Positions 1 through 7,394 of a stretch of 64,000 nucleotides of DNA are shown here, piece after piece. How positions within the stretch are numbered: position 1 is the stretch's first letter; each line of letters begins with the position of its first letter. This DNA is from Demequina salsinemoris (lineage in GTDB: Bacteria; Actinomycetota; Actinomycetes; Actinomycetales; Demequinaceae). The DNA lies in contig NZ_BBQZ01000002.1 in NCBI RefSeq assembly GCF_000974805.1, positions 561,510-625,509 on the forward strand, given 5' to 3'. A program made the position numbers and the translations under genes. Below the pieces are notes generated by a model. That model was not told the origin of the DNA and searched no databases. It saw nothing but the letters and a program-made list of their open reading frames with translations.

Positions 1-350
1 TCGAGCCGCCGGTGCGTGAGGCCACCTACGACCGGCTCAACCCCTGGTACTACTCCGATGCCCCCAAGCAGCATCGCACCGAGCTCGAGGCCGCGCGGCG
101 CGTCACGGGCTTCGAGGAGGTGCTCTCGGGCCTCGACGCGGAGCACGCGGTCTTCGAGGCGCGGCGCTGCATGTCATGCGGCTCGTGCTTCGAGTGCGAC
201 AACTGCTTCGGCATGTGCCCCGACGACGCGATCAAGAAGCTCGGCCCCGGCCAGGGCTTCGCGATCGACTACGACTACTGCAAGGGCTGCGGCATCTGCG
301 CGTCGGAGTGCCCGGCGGGCTCGATCGACATGATCCCGGAGGTGCGCTGA
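1..350 (+). CDS. C-terminal end of GltD-like NAD(P)-binding / 4Fe-4S oxidoreductase subunit (5' partial)
   Basis: The reading frame enters from the left edge (codons from base 3) and ends at TGA 348-350, so only about 115 C-terminal residues are visible. They carry two ferredoxin-type clusters: a cysteine-rich run CMSCGSCFECDNCFGMCP and then CKGCGICASECP, each with the CxxCxxCxxxCP spacing that binds a 4Fe-4S centre. The sequence before the clusters (FEEVLSGLD, FEARRCMSCG) matches the tail of actinobacterial GltD-like NAD(P)-binding proteins annotated as the delta subunit of pyruvate/2-ketoisovalerate:ferredoxin oxidoreductase. That family passes electrons between ferredoxin-type centres and a flavin/NAD(P) domain, and the missing N-terminus should hold the Rossmann folds. 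The exact substrate cannot be decided from this fragment. Confidence 0.8.
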   Translation, partial: EPPVREATYDRLNPWYYSDAPKQHRTELEAARRVTGFEEVLSGLDAEHAVFEARRCMSCGSCFECDNCFGMCPDDAIKKLGPGQGFAIDYDYCKGCGICASECPAGSIDMIPEVR

Positions 351-374
351 GCGATCCGAGACCAGCAGCGCGGC

Positions 375-380
375 TAGGGT
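375..380 (+). promoter_or_regulatory. -10 box TAGGGT for leaderless NUDIX gene
   Basis: TAGGGT, six-base spacer GAGGGC, then ATG at 387. No clear -35 is seen. Confidence 0.6.
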
Positions 381-386
381 GAGGGC

Positions 387-797
387 ATGCCGCAGCCCGA
401 GCCCCCCATGATCCGCGTCGTCGGCGTCGTCATGAGGGACGATGCGGGACGCATCCTCACGGTGCGCAAGCGCGGCACCTCGCGCTTCATGCTCGTGGGC
501 GGCAAGCCCGAGCCGGGAGAGACGCCCGAGGCCGCCGCGGTGCGCGAGGCCGCCGAGGAGATCCGCGCGGCCCTCGACCCCGATGCTCTCAGCCTGCTGG
601 GACACTTCCGCGCGCCCGCCGCGAACGAGCCCGATCACGTCATCGAGTCCACGGTCTTCACGCATCCCCTGGTCGCTCACGACGAGCCGGCGGCGGAGAT
701 CGAGGAGCTGCGCTGGCTCGATCCCGCGAGTCCCCTGCCGGGCGACCTCGCTCCCCTGCTCGTCGGCTACGTTCTCCCCGCGCTCGCGGCGGAATAG
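387..797 (+). CDS. NUDIX hydrolase
   Basis: A 136-residue single-domain protein. The Nudix box lies at about residues 38-60: GKPEPGE, then seven residues, then REAAEEIRA. It matches Gx5Ex7REUxEExGU except that the late glycine is arginine. The catalytic glutamates of REAAEE are intact, so metal-dependent pyrophosphohydrolysis of a nucleoside-diphosphate-linked compound is expected. Substrate is unknown. It stands alone between the oxidoreductase and a YCII-like gene. The ATG at 387 is chosen because TAGGGT ends exactly six bases upstream and there is no Shine-Dalgarno sequence, suggesting a leaderless mRNA. An internal ATG seven codons later is the alternative start. Confidence 0.85.
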   Translation: MPQPEPPMIRVVGVVMRDDAGRILTVRKRGTSRFMLVGGKPEPGETPEAAAVREAAEEIRAALDPDALSLLGHFRAPAANEPDHVIESTVFTHPLVAHDEPAAEIEELRWLDPASPLPGDLAPLLVGYVLPALAAE

Positions 798-851
798 GGG
801 CACACTGGCGAGAGAGCCACGATGCTGAGGCTCGCCCTGAGGAGGCACGCC

Positions 852-1181
852 ATGCGCTATCTGATCTCGGTCATCGACACGGCGACCGCATCGGCCACGC
901 CCCAGGAGATGGCGGCGATCGAGCTCTTCAACGAGCGGCTCCAGGATGAGGGCTGGTGGGTGCTCGCCGCCGGGCTCGCGTCGCCGTCGCACTCCCGCGT
1001 GATCGACGCGCGAGGCGCGTCCCCCGCCCTCACCGAGGGCCCGCTCACCCAGGAGCCCGAGTACCAGTCGGGCCTGTGGATCGTCTCGGTCCCGGACGAT
1101 GCGACCGCGGTCGCCTTGGCGACGGACGCCTCGCGCGCGTGTCACCGCCGGGTCGAGCTGCGCGAGTTCCTCGGCGGCTGA
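852..1181 (+). CDS. YCII-related (DGPF-like) domain protein
   Basis: A 109-residue protein starting MRYLISVID, with the ferredoxin-like alpha/beta dimer pattern of the YCII/DGPF family: the LISVID strand, the ELFNERLQDEGWWVLAAGLA helix-strand unit and a late CHRRVELREFL segment. Many members are of unknown function and sit next to ECF sigma factors; no such neighbour exists here. The start at 852 is chosen over the longer frame (822) because GAGGAGG lies at a normal distance upstream. The catalytic His/Asp pair of true YciI enzymes is not obvious. Function unknown. Confidence 0.7.
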   Translation: MRYLISVIDTATASATPQEMAAIELFNERLQDEGWWVLAAGLASPSHSRVIDARGASPALTEGPLTQEPEYQSGLWIVSVPDDATAVALATDASRACHRRVELREFLGG

Positions 1182-1236
1182 CCGAGTCAGCGCGTGCCGC
1201 TTTCGCTCCTGCCCTGCGTCGTCCCAGGCTGAGGCG

Positions 1237-1242
1237 TAGTTT
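1237..1242 (+). promoter_or_regulatory. -10 box TAGTTT upstream of gadB
   Basis: TAGTTT with spacer CGAACT places the predicted +1 on the GTG at 1249, which is in frame with gadB. If the ATG at 1303 is used instead, the leader would be 54 bases. Confidence 0.5.
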
Positions 1243-1248
1243 CGAACT

Positions 1249-2694
1249 GTGCGCCGAGACACGGCGCCTCCCCTGCGGGAGCCCATGAGAGGTGCCACCG
1301 CAATGTCCGTACGCGACGACCACCGCACCGATGCGACATCGGAGAACGAGCCCCTGGGATTCACCAACGACTACGACGACTTCGCCGCGCCGTGGTTCAC
1401 GCTGCCGGAGGGCAGCATGCCCCCGGACATGGCGTATCAGATCGTGCACGACGAGGCGATGCTCGACGGCAACGCGCGCCTGAACCTCGCGACGTTCGTC
1501 GGGACGTGGATGGACGAGCAGGCGAACCGGCTCTATGCCGAGACGTTCGACAAGAACATGATCGACAAGGACGAGTATCCGAAGACCGCGGAGATCGAGA
1601 CGCGCTGCTGGCGCATCCTCGCGGACCTGTGGAACGCGCCGGATCCCGCGGCGACGATCGGCACCTCGACGGTGGGCTCGTCGGAGGCGGCCATGCTCGC
1701 GGGCCTCGCGCTCATGCGCCGCTGGCGGCTGCGCAGGCGTGCCGCGGGGCAGCCCACCGACCGACCGAACCTGGTGATGAGCGCCGCGGTGCAGGTGTGC
1801 TGGGAGAAGTTCTGCAACTACTGGGACATCGAGACGCGCCTCGTGCCGGTCTCCGAGGAGCACCCCGCATTCGACGGCGACGACCTCGAGTCGTACGTCG
1901 ATGAGAACACGATCGGCGTCGTCGCGATCATGGGTGTCACCTACACCGGGGTGTACGAGCCCGTGCAGCGCATCTCGGACGCGCTGGACCGCATCCAGGA
2001 GGCGACGGGGCTCGATATCCCGATCCACGTCGACGGCGCGTCCGGCGCGATGGTCGCTCCGTTCGTCCAGCCCGAGATCGTGTGGGACTTCCGGCTGGAC
2101 CGGGTGGTCTCCATCAACACGTCGGGCCACAAGTACGGACTCGTGTACCCGGGGCTCGGGTGGGTGGTGTGGCGCACGGAGGAGCACCTCCCCGAGGACA
2201 TGATCTTCAGGGTGAACTACCTGGGCGGCGACATGCCGACGCTCGCGCTCAACTTCTCGCGGCCCGGGGCCCAGGTGCTGCTCCAGTACTACCTGTTCCT
2301 GCGCCTGGGCCGGGCCGGCTACGCGGAGGTCCATGGACACACGCGCGAGGTCGCGCTGTACGCCTCCTCCGAGATCGCGAGCATGGGGCCCTTCGAGCTG
2401 GTGGCCGACGGCAGCGACATCCCCGTGATCGCGTGGCGGCTCAAGGAGGACCCGGACCGCAACTGGAACCTCTACCACCTCTCGGATCGGCTCCGGGGCC
2501 GCGGCTGGCAGGTGCCCGCCTATCCCCTGCCCGAGGGACTCGAGCACATCACGGTGCAGCGCATCGTCCTGCGCCGGGGCAGGCGCGCGCTCGCGCGCGA
2601 CTTCCTCGAGGACTTCCGCCAGTGCGTCGCCTATCTCGAGGGGCTCGACGGCCCGATCCCGGTCGAGCGCGAGGGGTCGGCCTTCCACCACTGA
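1249..2694 (+). CDS. gadB: Glutamate decarboxylase (PLP-dependent)
   Basis: Converts L-glutamate to GABA and CO2, consuming a proton in the cytoplasm. It is a full-length group II PLP decarboxylase. The N-terminal block LDGNARLNLATF, the GSSEAAMLAG block, the IHVDGASGAM cofactor aspartate region and SGHKYGL with the Schiff-base lysine are all present. The protein ends in two histidines (SAFHH), reminiscent of the C-terminal histidine that silences E. coli GadB at neutral pH. No GadC antiporter is nearby, so an acid-resistance role is inference. Start choice: TAGTTT (1237-1242) plus six bases reaches GTG 1249 in frame, a leaderless start giving 481 residues. The alternative is ATG 1303, behind GAGAGG, giving 463 residues, close to the E. 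coli length. Confidence 0.93.
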   Translation: MRRDTAPPLREPMRGATAMSVRDDHRTDATSENEPLGFTNDYDDFAAPWFTLPEGSMPPDMAYQIVHDEAMLDGNARLNLATFVGTWMDEQANRLYAETFDKNMIDKDEYPKTAEIETRCWRILADLWNAPDPAATIGTSTVGSSEAAMLAGLALMRRWRLRRRAAGQPTDRPNLVMSAAVQVCWEKFCNYWDIETRLVPVSEEHPAFDGDDLESYVDENTIGVVAIMGVTYTGVYEPVQRISDALDRIQEATGLDIPIHVDGASGAMVAPFVQPEIVWDFRLDRVVSINTSGHKYGLVYPGLGWVVWRTEEHLPEDMIFRVNYLGGDMPTLALNFSRPGAQVLLQYYLFLRLGRAGYAEVHGHTREVALYASSEIASMGPFELVADGSDIPVIAWRLKEDPDRNWNLYHLSDRLRGRGWQVPAYPLPEGLEHITVQRIVLRRGRRALARDFLEDFRQCVAYLEGLDGPIPVEREGSAFHH

Positions 2695-2701
2695 GCCGAG
2701 C

Positions 2702-3409
2702 TCAGGCCACCACGCGCTCCGCCGTGGCGGCCGGACGCACCAGCAGGGCGGCACCCAGGAAGCACAGGGCGCCGAGGAAGGTGCCGAGGTTCGCCCAGAA
2801 CAGGCTCACGAAGGTGTCCGTCGTCGGCACGACGTAGGCGCCGACCGCGGACGCGCCGAAGGCGACCGAGCCCACCATGTTCAGCCACGCGGCCTCCGGG
2901 GTGCGTGCCTGAAGGTGCCACAGCTCGTGGCGCCGGCGAGCCGCCGCCAGCGCCAGGGAGCCGGAGACGAGGAAGGCGACCGAGCCCCAGGCGTCCGAGC
3001 GCCATCCGATGCCGAGCGCATCCGGGTGACGGATGGCCGCGAGCAGCGCGGCGAGCGTGCTGACGTTGAAGAGCACGGTGCCGAGGGACTGGACGGCCGC
3101 CGCCCACCAGTCGTAGAGGTCACCTGCCGTCGCGCCCGGCCGAGGCGGACGCCTGCCGCTCAGCAGCAGCTGGATCCCTCCCGCCATGGTGAAGAGCAGC
3201 GAGCCGACGAAGAATGTGGTGGCGGTCCCGACGGCCCCGATCGACTCGGCGTACCACGGCAGCGCCCCGACGGCGAAGCACAGGGAGCCGAGCGCGAAGC
3301 CCCATGCCTCTGCCCTCAGCCTGACGTATCTGCGCGGGGAGACCCGTTCGCGACCGCCCATGCTCTGAGCGTACGCATCGGAGGACCGCCGGGCAGGCTG
3401 AGCCGGCAT
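2702..3409 (-). CDS. YrhK-like multi-pass membrane protein
   Basis: About 235 residues with six or so hydrophobic segments (for example WGFALGSLCFAVGALPWY, FFVGSLLFTMAGGIQLL, VAFLVSGSLALAAA, NLGTFLGALCFLGAALL). The repeated pattern of paired helices with G-x-x-x-F and a W/Y-rich loop resembles the YrhK/YrhC-type integral membrane proteins of unknown function. It overlaps the upstream tsaA-like gene as TGATG, and GGGAGG stands just before the ATG at 3409, so translation is probably coupled. A start 16 codons downstream (ATG 3361) lacks a ribosome-binding site. It converges on gadB, seven bases between the stop codons. Function unknown. Confidence 0.75.
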   Translation of the reverse strand: MPAQPARRSSDAYAQSMGGRERVSPRRYVRLRAEAWGFALGSLCFAVGALPWYAESIGAVGTATTFFVGSLLFTMAGGIQLLLSGRRPPRPGATAGDLYDWWAAAVQSLGTVLFNVSTLAALLAAIRHPDALGIGWRSDAWGSVAFLVSGSLALAAARRRHELWHLQARTPEAAWLNMVGSVAFGASAVGAYVVPTTDTFVSLFWANLGTFLGALCFLGAALLVRPAATAERVVA

Positions 3410-3876
3410 CAGTCCTCCCAGTAGTCCTCCATGAGCTCGCTCGCCCACGCGGGCTGCCGTACCTCGCCGCGCGGCCCGAAGCCCTCGATGTAGGGCTTGA
3501 GGTCGAGCACGGGCGTGCCGTCGATCGCGTCGAGTCCCGCGACCTTCACCGTGAGCCCGTCGACCGAGAGCACGCGGACGATCGTCGCGCCGATGGGGTT
3601 CGGGCGGCTCTTGCTGCGCTGCGCGAACACCCCGAGCAGCGGCCAGTCCGCGCGTCCACGCGGTCGGCGCGCTCCCGTCTCCGCCTGCTCGGGCGAGGCC
3701 TGGTGGAAGTGGAAGATCACCTCGATGTGGCTGAACTCCTCGAGGCCCGCGAGCGAGTCGGCCGTCACCACCCCGGGGTCCAGGTGGATGGTCGCCGTCT
3801 CCCTGTCCCAGTGGTCGTGCTCGAGTCCCGAGCGCGTGCATGACACGTGGCCGATCGGGGTGAAGGTGACGCTCAT
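3409..3876 (-). CDS. TsaA/TrmO-like SAM-dependent methyltransferase family protein, copy 1
   Basis: A 155-residue protein of the TsaA (UPF0066) beta-barrel fold. Members related to TrmO methylate the N6 of t6A37 in tRNA-Thr using S-adenosylmethionine. Family motifs are seen: FTPIGHV at the N-terminus, FSHIEVIFHFH, the RPNPIG motif near residue 92, GLDAIDGTPVLDLKPY and the terminal WASELMEDYW. It is shorter than E. coli TrmO because the C-terminal lobe is missing, as in many actinobacterial members. The next gene upstream on the same strand (3922-4389) is a clear paralog; the downstream membrane-protein gene overlaps its stop codon. Whether the substrate is tRNA is inference. Confidence 0.8.
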   Translation of the reverse strand: MSVTFTPIGHVSCTRSGLEHDHWDRETATIHLDPGVVTADSLAGLEEFSHIEVIFHFHQASPEQAETGARRPRGRADWPLLGVFAQRSKSRPNPIGATIVRVLSVDGLTVKVAGLDAIDGTPVLDLKPYIEGFGPRGEVRQPAWASELMEDYWED

Positions 3877-3921
3877 GCCCCGATGATCCCGCCACGGCGT
3901 CGCCGGCGCCAGAGGAGGAGG

Positions 3922-4389
3922 TCACCCCTGCCAGTAGTCCTCCATGAGCTCGCTCGCCCACGCCGGCTGCCTCACGTCGCCCCGCGGCCCGAACTCGACC
4001 ATGTACGGCTTGACGTCGAGCACCGGGGTGCCATCGATCGCGTCGAGGCCGCTCAGCTTCAGCGTCAGCCCCTCCACGCCGACCACCCGAGCGATCGTCG
4101 CGCCGATGCGGTTCGGGCGGTTCTTGCCTCGCTGCGCGAGGATGCCGACCCGCGGCCAGTCGGGATTGCTGCGAGGACGTCTCGCCTCGCGTTCGATCTT
4201 CTCGGGACGCACCCGGTCGAGGTGGAAGATGACCTCGACGTGGCTGAAGTCCTCGAGGCCGACGAGGGCTTCGGGGCCCACCTGCTCGGGGTCGAAGGTG
4301 ATGGCAGACGACTCGGCGTCCCAGCCGTCGTCCCCCGGCGCGGTGCGGGTGGACGTAACGCGCCCGATCGGCACGATCTCGATGCTCAT
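3922..4389 (-). CDS. TsaA/TrmO-like SAM-dependent methyltransferase family protein, copy 2
   Basis: Also 155 residues and collinear with copy 1 over its whole length, with an almost identical C-terminal block (RQPAWASELMEDYW) and GLDAIDGTPVLD. The RPNPIG signature is RPNRIG here: a proline replaced by arginine in the motif that lines the SAM pocket of the family. The two copies are separated by 45 bases on the same strand and look like an old tandem duplication whose members have diverged. CAGGAT lies seven bases upstream of the ATG and there is no strong Shine-Dalgarno, so it may be leaderless. Different or non-tRNA substrates for the two copies are possible. Confidence 0.8.
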   Translation of the reverse strand: MSIEIVPIGRVTSTRTAPGDDGWDAESSAITFDPEQVGPEALVGLEDFSHVEVIFHLDRVRPEKIEREARRPRSNPDWPRVGILAQRGKNRPNRIGATIARVVGVEGLTLKLSGLDAIDGTPVLDVKPYMVEFGPRGDVRQPAWASELMEDYWQG

Positions 4390-4523
4390 GCCACCGATCC
4401 TGCCACCGCAGCCCCTGCATGGGGCGCGGCCTCCGCGCGAGGTCTGACCCGATTCCCCGCGAACTCTCAGATACGAGGACCAGGATGGACTCAGGTCCCC
4501 ACGACCGCGCGGGAGCGTTCCAC

Positions 4524-5783
4524 ATGATCAGATCCAGGATCGGCATGGTCTGGTGGGCACTGCTCGCCCTCGCGCTCGTGCTGCTCGTCACCGGCTGCTC
4601 CGGCGACAGCGGCGAGTCTGCGACCACCGCGGCGACCACCACTGCGACCTCCGACGACGCGTCGGCCCGCCCCACGACGACCTCGGCCGACGGCGCGCAG
4701 TTCACGTCGGGCAGCTACACGACCACGATCGGCAACACGGAGGTCACGTACCAGGCCGCCTATCTGATCGACGGGATCGACGTGGAGCTCGACGGCGGCG
4801 ACTACGTGTCGACCTCGGACGACGAGGTCGTCTTCCTCGTGGTCAACGGGGGCAGCCTCACGCTCACGAACGCGACCGTCGACAAGTCCGGCGACGCGTC
4901 GACGAGCGACTCGACCCGCACGTCCGATGTCTCGGACGACTACAACTTCTACGGTCTCAACTCGGCCATCGTCGTCGTCGGCGACGGCAGCTCCGCGACC
5001 ATCGACGGCACGACCATCACGACCTCATCGGAGGGCTCCAACGCGATCGTCGCCACCGATAGCGGCACCGCGGACGTCACGAACGTCGACATCAGCACCA
5101 CGGGGAGCTCGGCACGTGGCCTCCACGCCACCTACGGCGGCAGCATCACCGGCGCGGACCTCACGATCGCGACGCAGGGGGACCACTGCGCCGACGTCGC
5201 GACGGACCGTGGAGGCGGCACCGTGACCGTGACGGGCACCAACACGTTCACGACGGAGGGCGACGGCAGCCCGCTCGTGTACTCCACCGGCGACATCTCG
5301 GTCTCCGGCGTGACGGGCACCGCGTCGGCCTCGGAGATCGTCGTGGTTGAGGGCAAGAACTCGGCTTCGATCACGGACTCCGACGTGAGCGCGAGCGGCG
5401 ACCACGCCGCGATGATCTACCAGTCGATGTCGGGAGACGCCGCGGACAGCGACGCCGCGACATCCGTCGGCGCGGTCACGTTCACCGACTCGGCGATCGC
5501 TTTCGACGGCAGCGGCGCGGTGCTCTACTTCACCAACACCACCGCCGACCTGACGATCGAGAACACCACGATCGAGCACGCGGTCTCGCTGCTGGCGTCT
5601 GCCGCGGAGGATGACTGGGGCACCTCCGGGTCGAACGGCGCGACCGTCACGCTCACCGTGTCGGGAGGCTCCTACACCGGGAGCATCGAGGCCGGGGACT
5701 CCTCGTCCATCGCGGTCACGCTCCTGGACGATGCGGTGGTCGACGGCACCACGGTGGGCGACGTCACGGTCTCGGAGGGGTGA
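4524..5783 (+). CDS. Lipoprotein with Thr/Ser/Gly-rich beta-helix-like repeats
   Basis: A 419-residue predicted surface lipoprotein. The N-terminus has a basic start (MIRSRIGM), a hydrophobic core and the lipobox LVTGC, cleaved before Cys25. A Thr/Ala/Ser linker follows to about residue 60. The rest is a degenerate repeat of short strands rich in T, S, D, G and V (GSLTLTNATVDKSGD, SSATIDGTTITTSSEG, TADVTNVDISTTG, and so on), the pattern of a right-handed parallel beta-helix with asparagine/threonine ladders. No catalytic motif is seen. A role as a carbohydrate-binding or adhesin-like envelope protein is inference. ATG 4524 follows GGGAG with normal spacing; ATG 4485 (after GAGGA) would put an acidic stretch before the signal peptide. 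Its 3' end overlaps the opposing GNAT gene by 20 bases. Confidence 0.7.
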   Translation: MIRSRIGMVWWALLALALVLLVTGCSGDSGESATTAATTTATSDDASARPTTTSADGAQFTSGSYTTTIGNTEVTYQAAYLIDGIDVELDGGDYVSTSDDEVVFLVVNGGSLTLTNATVDKSGDASTSDSTRTSDVSDDYNFYGLNSAIVVVGDGSSATIDGTTITTSSEGSNAIVATDSGTADVTNVDISTTGSSARGLHATYGGSITGADLTIATQGDHCADVATDRGGGTVTVTGTNTFTTEGDGSPLVYSTGDISVSGVTGTASASEIVVVEGKNSASITDSDVSASGDHAAMIYQSMSGDAADSDAATSVGAVTFTDSAIAFDGSGAVLYFTNTTADLTIENTTIEHAVSLLASAAEDDWGTSGSNGATVTLTVSGGSYTGSIEAGDSSSIAVTLLDDAVVDGTTVGDVTVSEG

Positions 5784-6288
5784 TCTGGGGCCGGGCTCCG
5801 AGGTCGACCACCCAGGCGTTGAGCGTCATGACGACTCCGCGATAGTCGTCAACGATCGTGCCTCGGTGAGCGAGGCCCGCCTTGCGGCACACCGCGTTCG
5901 AGGCGACGTTGTCCACGTTCGGGCAGGCCATGAGGATCCCGCTGAGACCGCGATGACGGGCCTCCTCGATCATGAGCCCGAGCGCCGCGGTCGCCACGCC
6001 CATGCGCTGGAACTCCGGGAGCACCGCCCACCCGGTCTCGAAGCACTCCGCGCCCTTCCACTGCGACTGCCACCACCCGATCGAGCCGAGTGCCGCATCG
6101 TCCTGGAGCCTGCGGACGGTGAACATGCGGGGCTGGTCCGTGTCCCAGCCCCGCACGTACTGCTCGTGGCGCCTGCGGACCCTGGCAGCGGTCTCGGGCC
6201 CCGCGAGGTGGACCGTCATCGCGTGCGTGTTCACCGCCTCGAGCACGGGCAGGTCCGCGTCGGTCCACAGACGCAGCCGCACGTTCAC
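5764..6288 (-). CDS. GNAT-family N-acetyltransferase
   Basis: A 174-residue protein with the RimJ/RimL-like GNAT layout: RLRLWTDADLPVLEAVN at the N-terminus, the VLPEFQRMGVATAALGLMIEEA acetyl-CoA pyrophosphate loop (Q/RxxGxA pattern) and the NVASNAVCRKAGLAHRG beta6-alpha segment. It should transfer acetyl from acetyl-CoA to an amine or protein N-terminus; substrate unknown. The GTG start at 6288 overlaps the stop of the RraB-like gene as GTGA, which implies coupled translation from the same mRNA. A longer frame to 6474 exists but reads through the body of the upstream gene in another frame and is unlikely. Confidence 0.82.
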   Translation of the reverse strand: MNVRLRLWTDADLPVLEAVNTHAMTVHLAGPETAARVRRRHEQYVRGWDTDQPRMFTVRRLQDDAALGSIGWWQSQWKGAECFETGWAVLPEFQRMGVATAALGLMIEEARHRGLSGILMACPNVDNVASNAVCRKAGLAHRGTIVDDYRGVVMTLNAWVVDLGARPQITPPRP

Positions 6289-6677
6289 CAGGCCTGCTTC
6301 TCCTCGTCGGTGAACAGCCCGGCCCACCCGTCGAACTCGCCGTTGTAGCGCCGCGCAACGTCCTCGCACAGGTCGATCGTCTCGCGCAGGAAGTCGGGCA
6401 CGAGCGGCTGCTTCCATCCGCGGACGAACACCATCCACTCGGGGATGTCGTGACTGGGCTCGACGAGCTCGCACATGATCCGGCGGGTGCGCAGCTCATC
6501 CATGACCGCCTCGACCTTCACGCCCGAGGTGAACGAGATGAAGAACTCCGACTCGCGTGGCGCGGAGATGTCCGCCCCCCGGGACTCGAACGCGGCGAGC
6601 TGCTCCGCGTCGTCGCTCCAGAGGTCGTACGGTGCGACGCGCTTGCGGCCGCCGAACACCTTGGTGAGGAAGCTCAT
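6285..6677 (-). CDS. RraB-like protein (putative ribonuclease E inhibitor family)
   Basis: A 130-residue protein. The ferredoxin-like region (SEFFISFTSGVKVEAVMDELRT, then the EWMVFVRGWKQPLVPDFLRETIDLCEDVARRYNGEFDGWAGLF block) matches the RraB family, whose E. coli member binds and modulates RNase E. Actinobacteria have RNase E/G, so a role in mRNA decay is possible, but many actinobacterial members are untested. It is first in a two-gene unit with the GNAT gene (GTGA overlap). TACGGT lies exactly six bases before the ATG and there is no Shine-Dalgarno, suggesting leaderless expression. Confidence 0.65.
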   Translation of the reverse strand: MSFLTKVFGGRKRVAPYDLWSDDAEQLAAFESRGADISAPRESEFFISFTSGVKVEAVMDELRTRRIMCELVEPSHDIPEWMVFVRGWKQPLVPDFLRETIDLCEDVARRYNGEFDGWAGLFTDEEKQAW

Positions 6678-6683
6678 GCGGCC

Positions 6684-6689
6684 ACCGTA
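6684..6689 (-). promoter_or_regulatory. -10 box TACGGT for leaderless RraB-like gene
   Basis: TACGGT on the minus strand, spacer GGCCGC, then ATG at 6677. Confidence 0.6.
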
Positions 6690-6807
6690 GTGCCCCGGAC
6701 GTGTCCCGCGACGGGACCGGGGGCCTTGACGCGCGGGACGAGCGCCGCACAGGGCCCCTCCGAGGTGGAGAGGCCCTGGATTCCGGCGCCTGCACGACGC
6801 CGGGTGG

Positions 6808-7302
6808 TCACGCGGCCGCTGCTGGGTGCTCGATCGCGTCCTTGACCCGGGCGAGGCGGCTGTGGACCATCCGCTCCGGGCTCCTGCCCTCGAGCCGGTC
6901 CATCATCCGCTCGAAGAGCGGCTGGTCGTGGACCTGGACCTTGAGGGTCATCTGGGTGCCGTCGCCCTCACGCTCGAACACGTGGATCAGGCTGTACGGC
7001 GCGGTCACGTGCCCGGCGCCGTGGCGCCGCAGCACGTGCATGGTCGGCCGCATCGCGATCTCGATGCGGCGGTCGGGAACCACGTCGACATACTCGAGGT
7101 CGTCGTCCTCCTCGATCGGCCCCGCCACCCTCTGGAGGCTGAAGGTCGTCCCGAGTCCCTCCTCCTTGAGCTCGGACTCGACCACATGCTTGGGGTCGCC
7201 GTCGAAGAGCCGCCTGGGATCCAGGCAGTACGCGTAGACCGCATGCGGCGACGCGTCGATATAGATCGACTCGTCGACCCTGGTGATCACGTCAGTCATC
7301 AT
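6808..7302 (-). CDS. SRPBCC (START/Bet v1-like) domain protein
   Basis: A 164-residue protein of the polyketide-cyclase/SRPBCC type. The segment ESIYIDASPHAVYAYCLDPRRL is the usual first strand and helix of the hydrophobic-ligand cavity, followed by a beta-sheet core (TTFSLQRVAG, EYVDVVPDRRIEIAMRP, SLIHVFEREGDGTQMTLKVQV) and the long C-terminal helix. The ligand is unknown. Two adjacent ATGs (7302, 7299) follow a strong AGGAGG. A TACCGT hexamer about 45 bases further upstream could be its promoter. It lies downstream of the glycosidase operon on the same strand, with a 92-base gap. Confidence 0.75.
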   Translation of the reverse strand: MMTDVITRVDESIYIDASPHAVYAYCLDPRRLFDGDPKHVVESELKEEGLGTTFSLQRVAGPIEEDDDLEYVDVVPDRRIEIAMRPTMHVLRRHGAGHVTAPYSLIHVFEREGDGTQMTLKVQVHDQPLFERMMDRLEGRSPERMVHSRLARVKDAIEHPAAAA

Positions 7303-7394
7303 TCTCACCTCCTCTCGCGCTGACGAGGTGGTGCTACCACGCTTCCACGGTAGGCCGGGTGGCGGGCGTCGGCAATCGGTGGATCCGCTCCGTG

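Noticed and set aside
3410..4705. Long upstream extension of the YrhK-like frame
   Set aside because: It reads through both TsaA-like genes in another frame and ends in low-complexity Arg/Gly sequence; the coupled ATG at 3409 with GGGAGG is a far better start.
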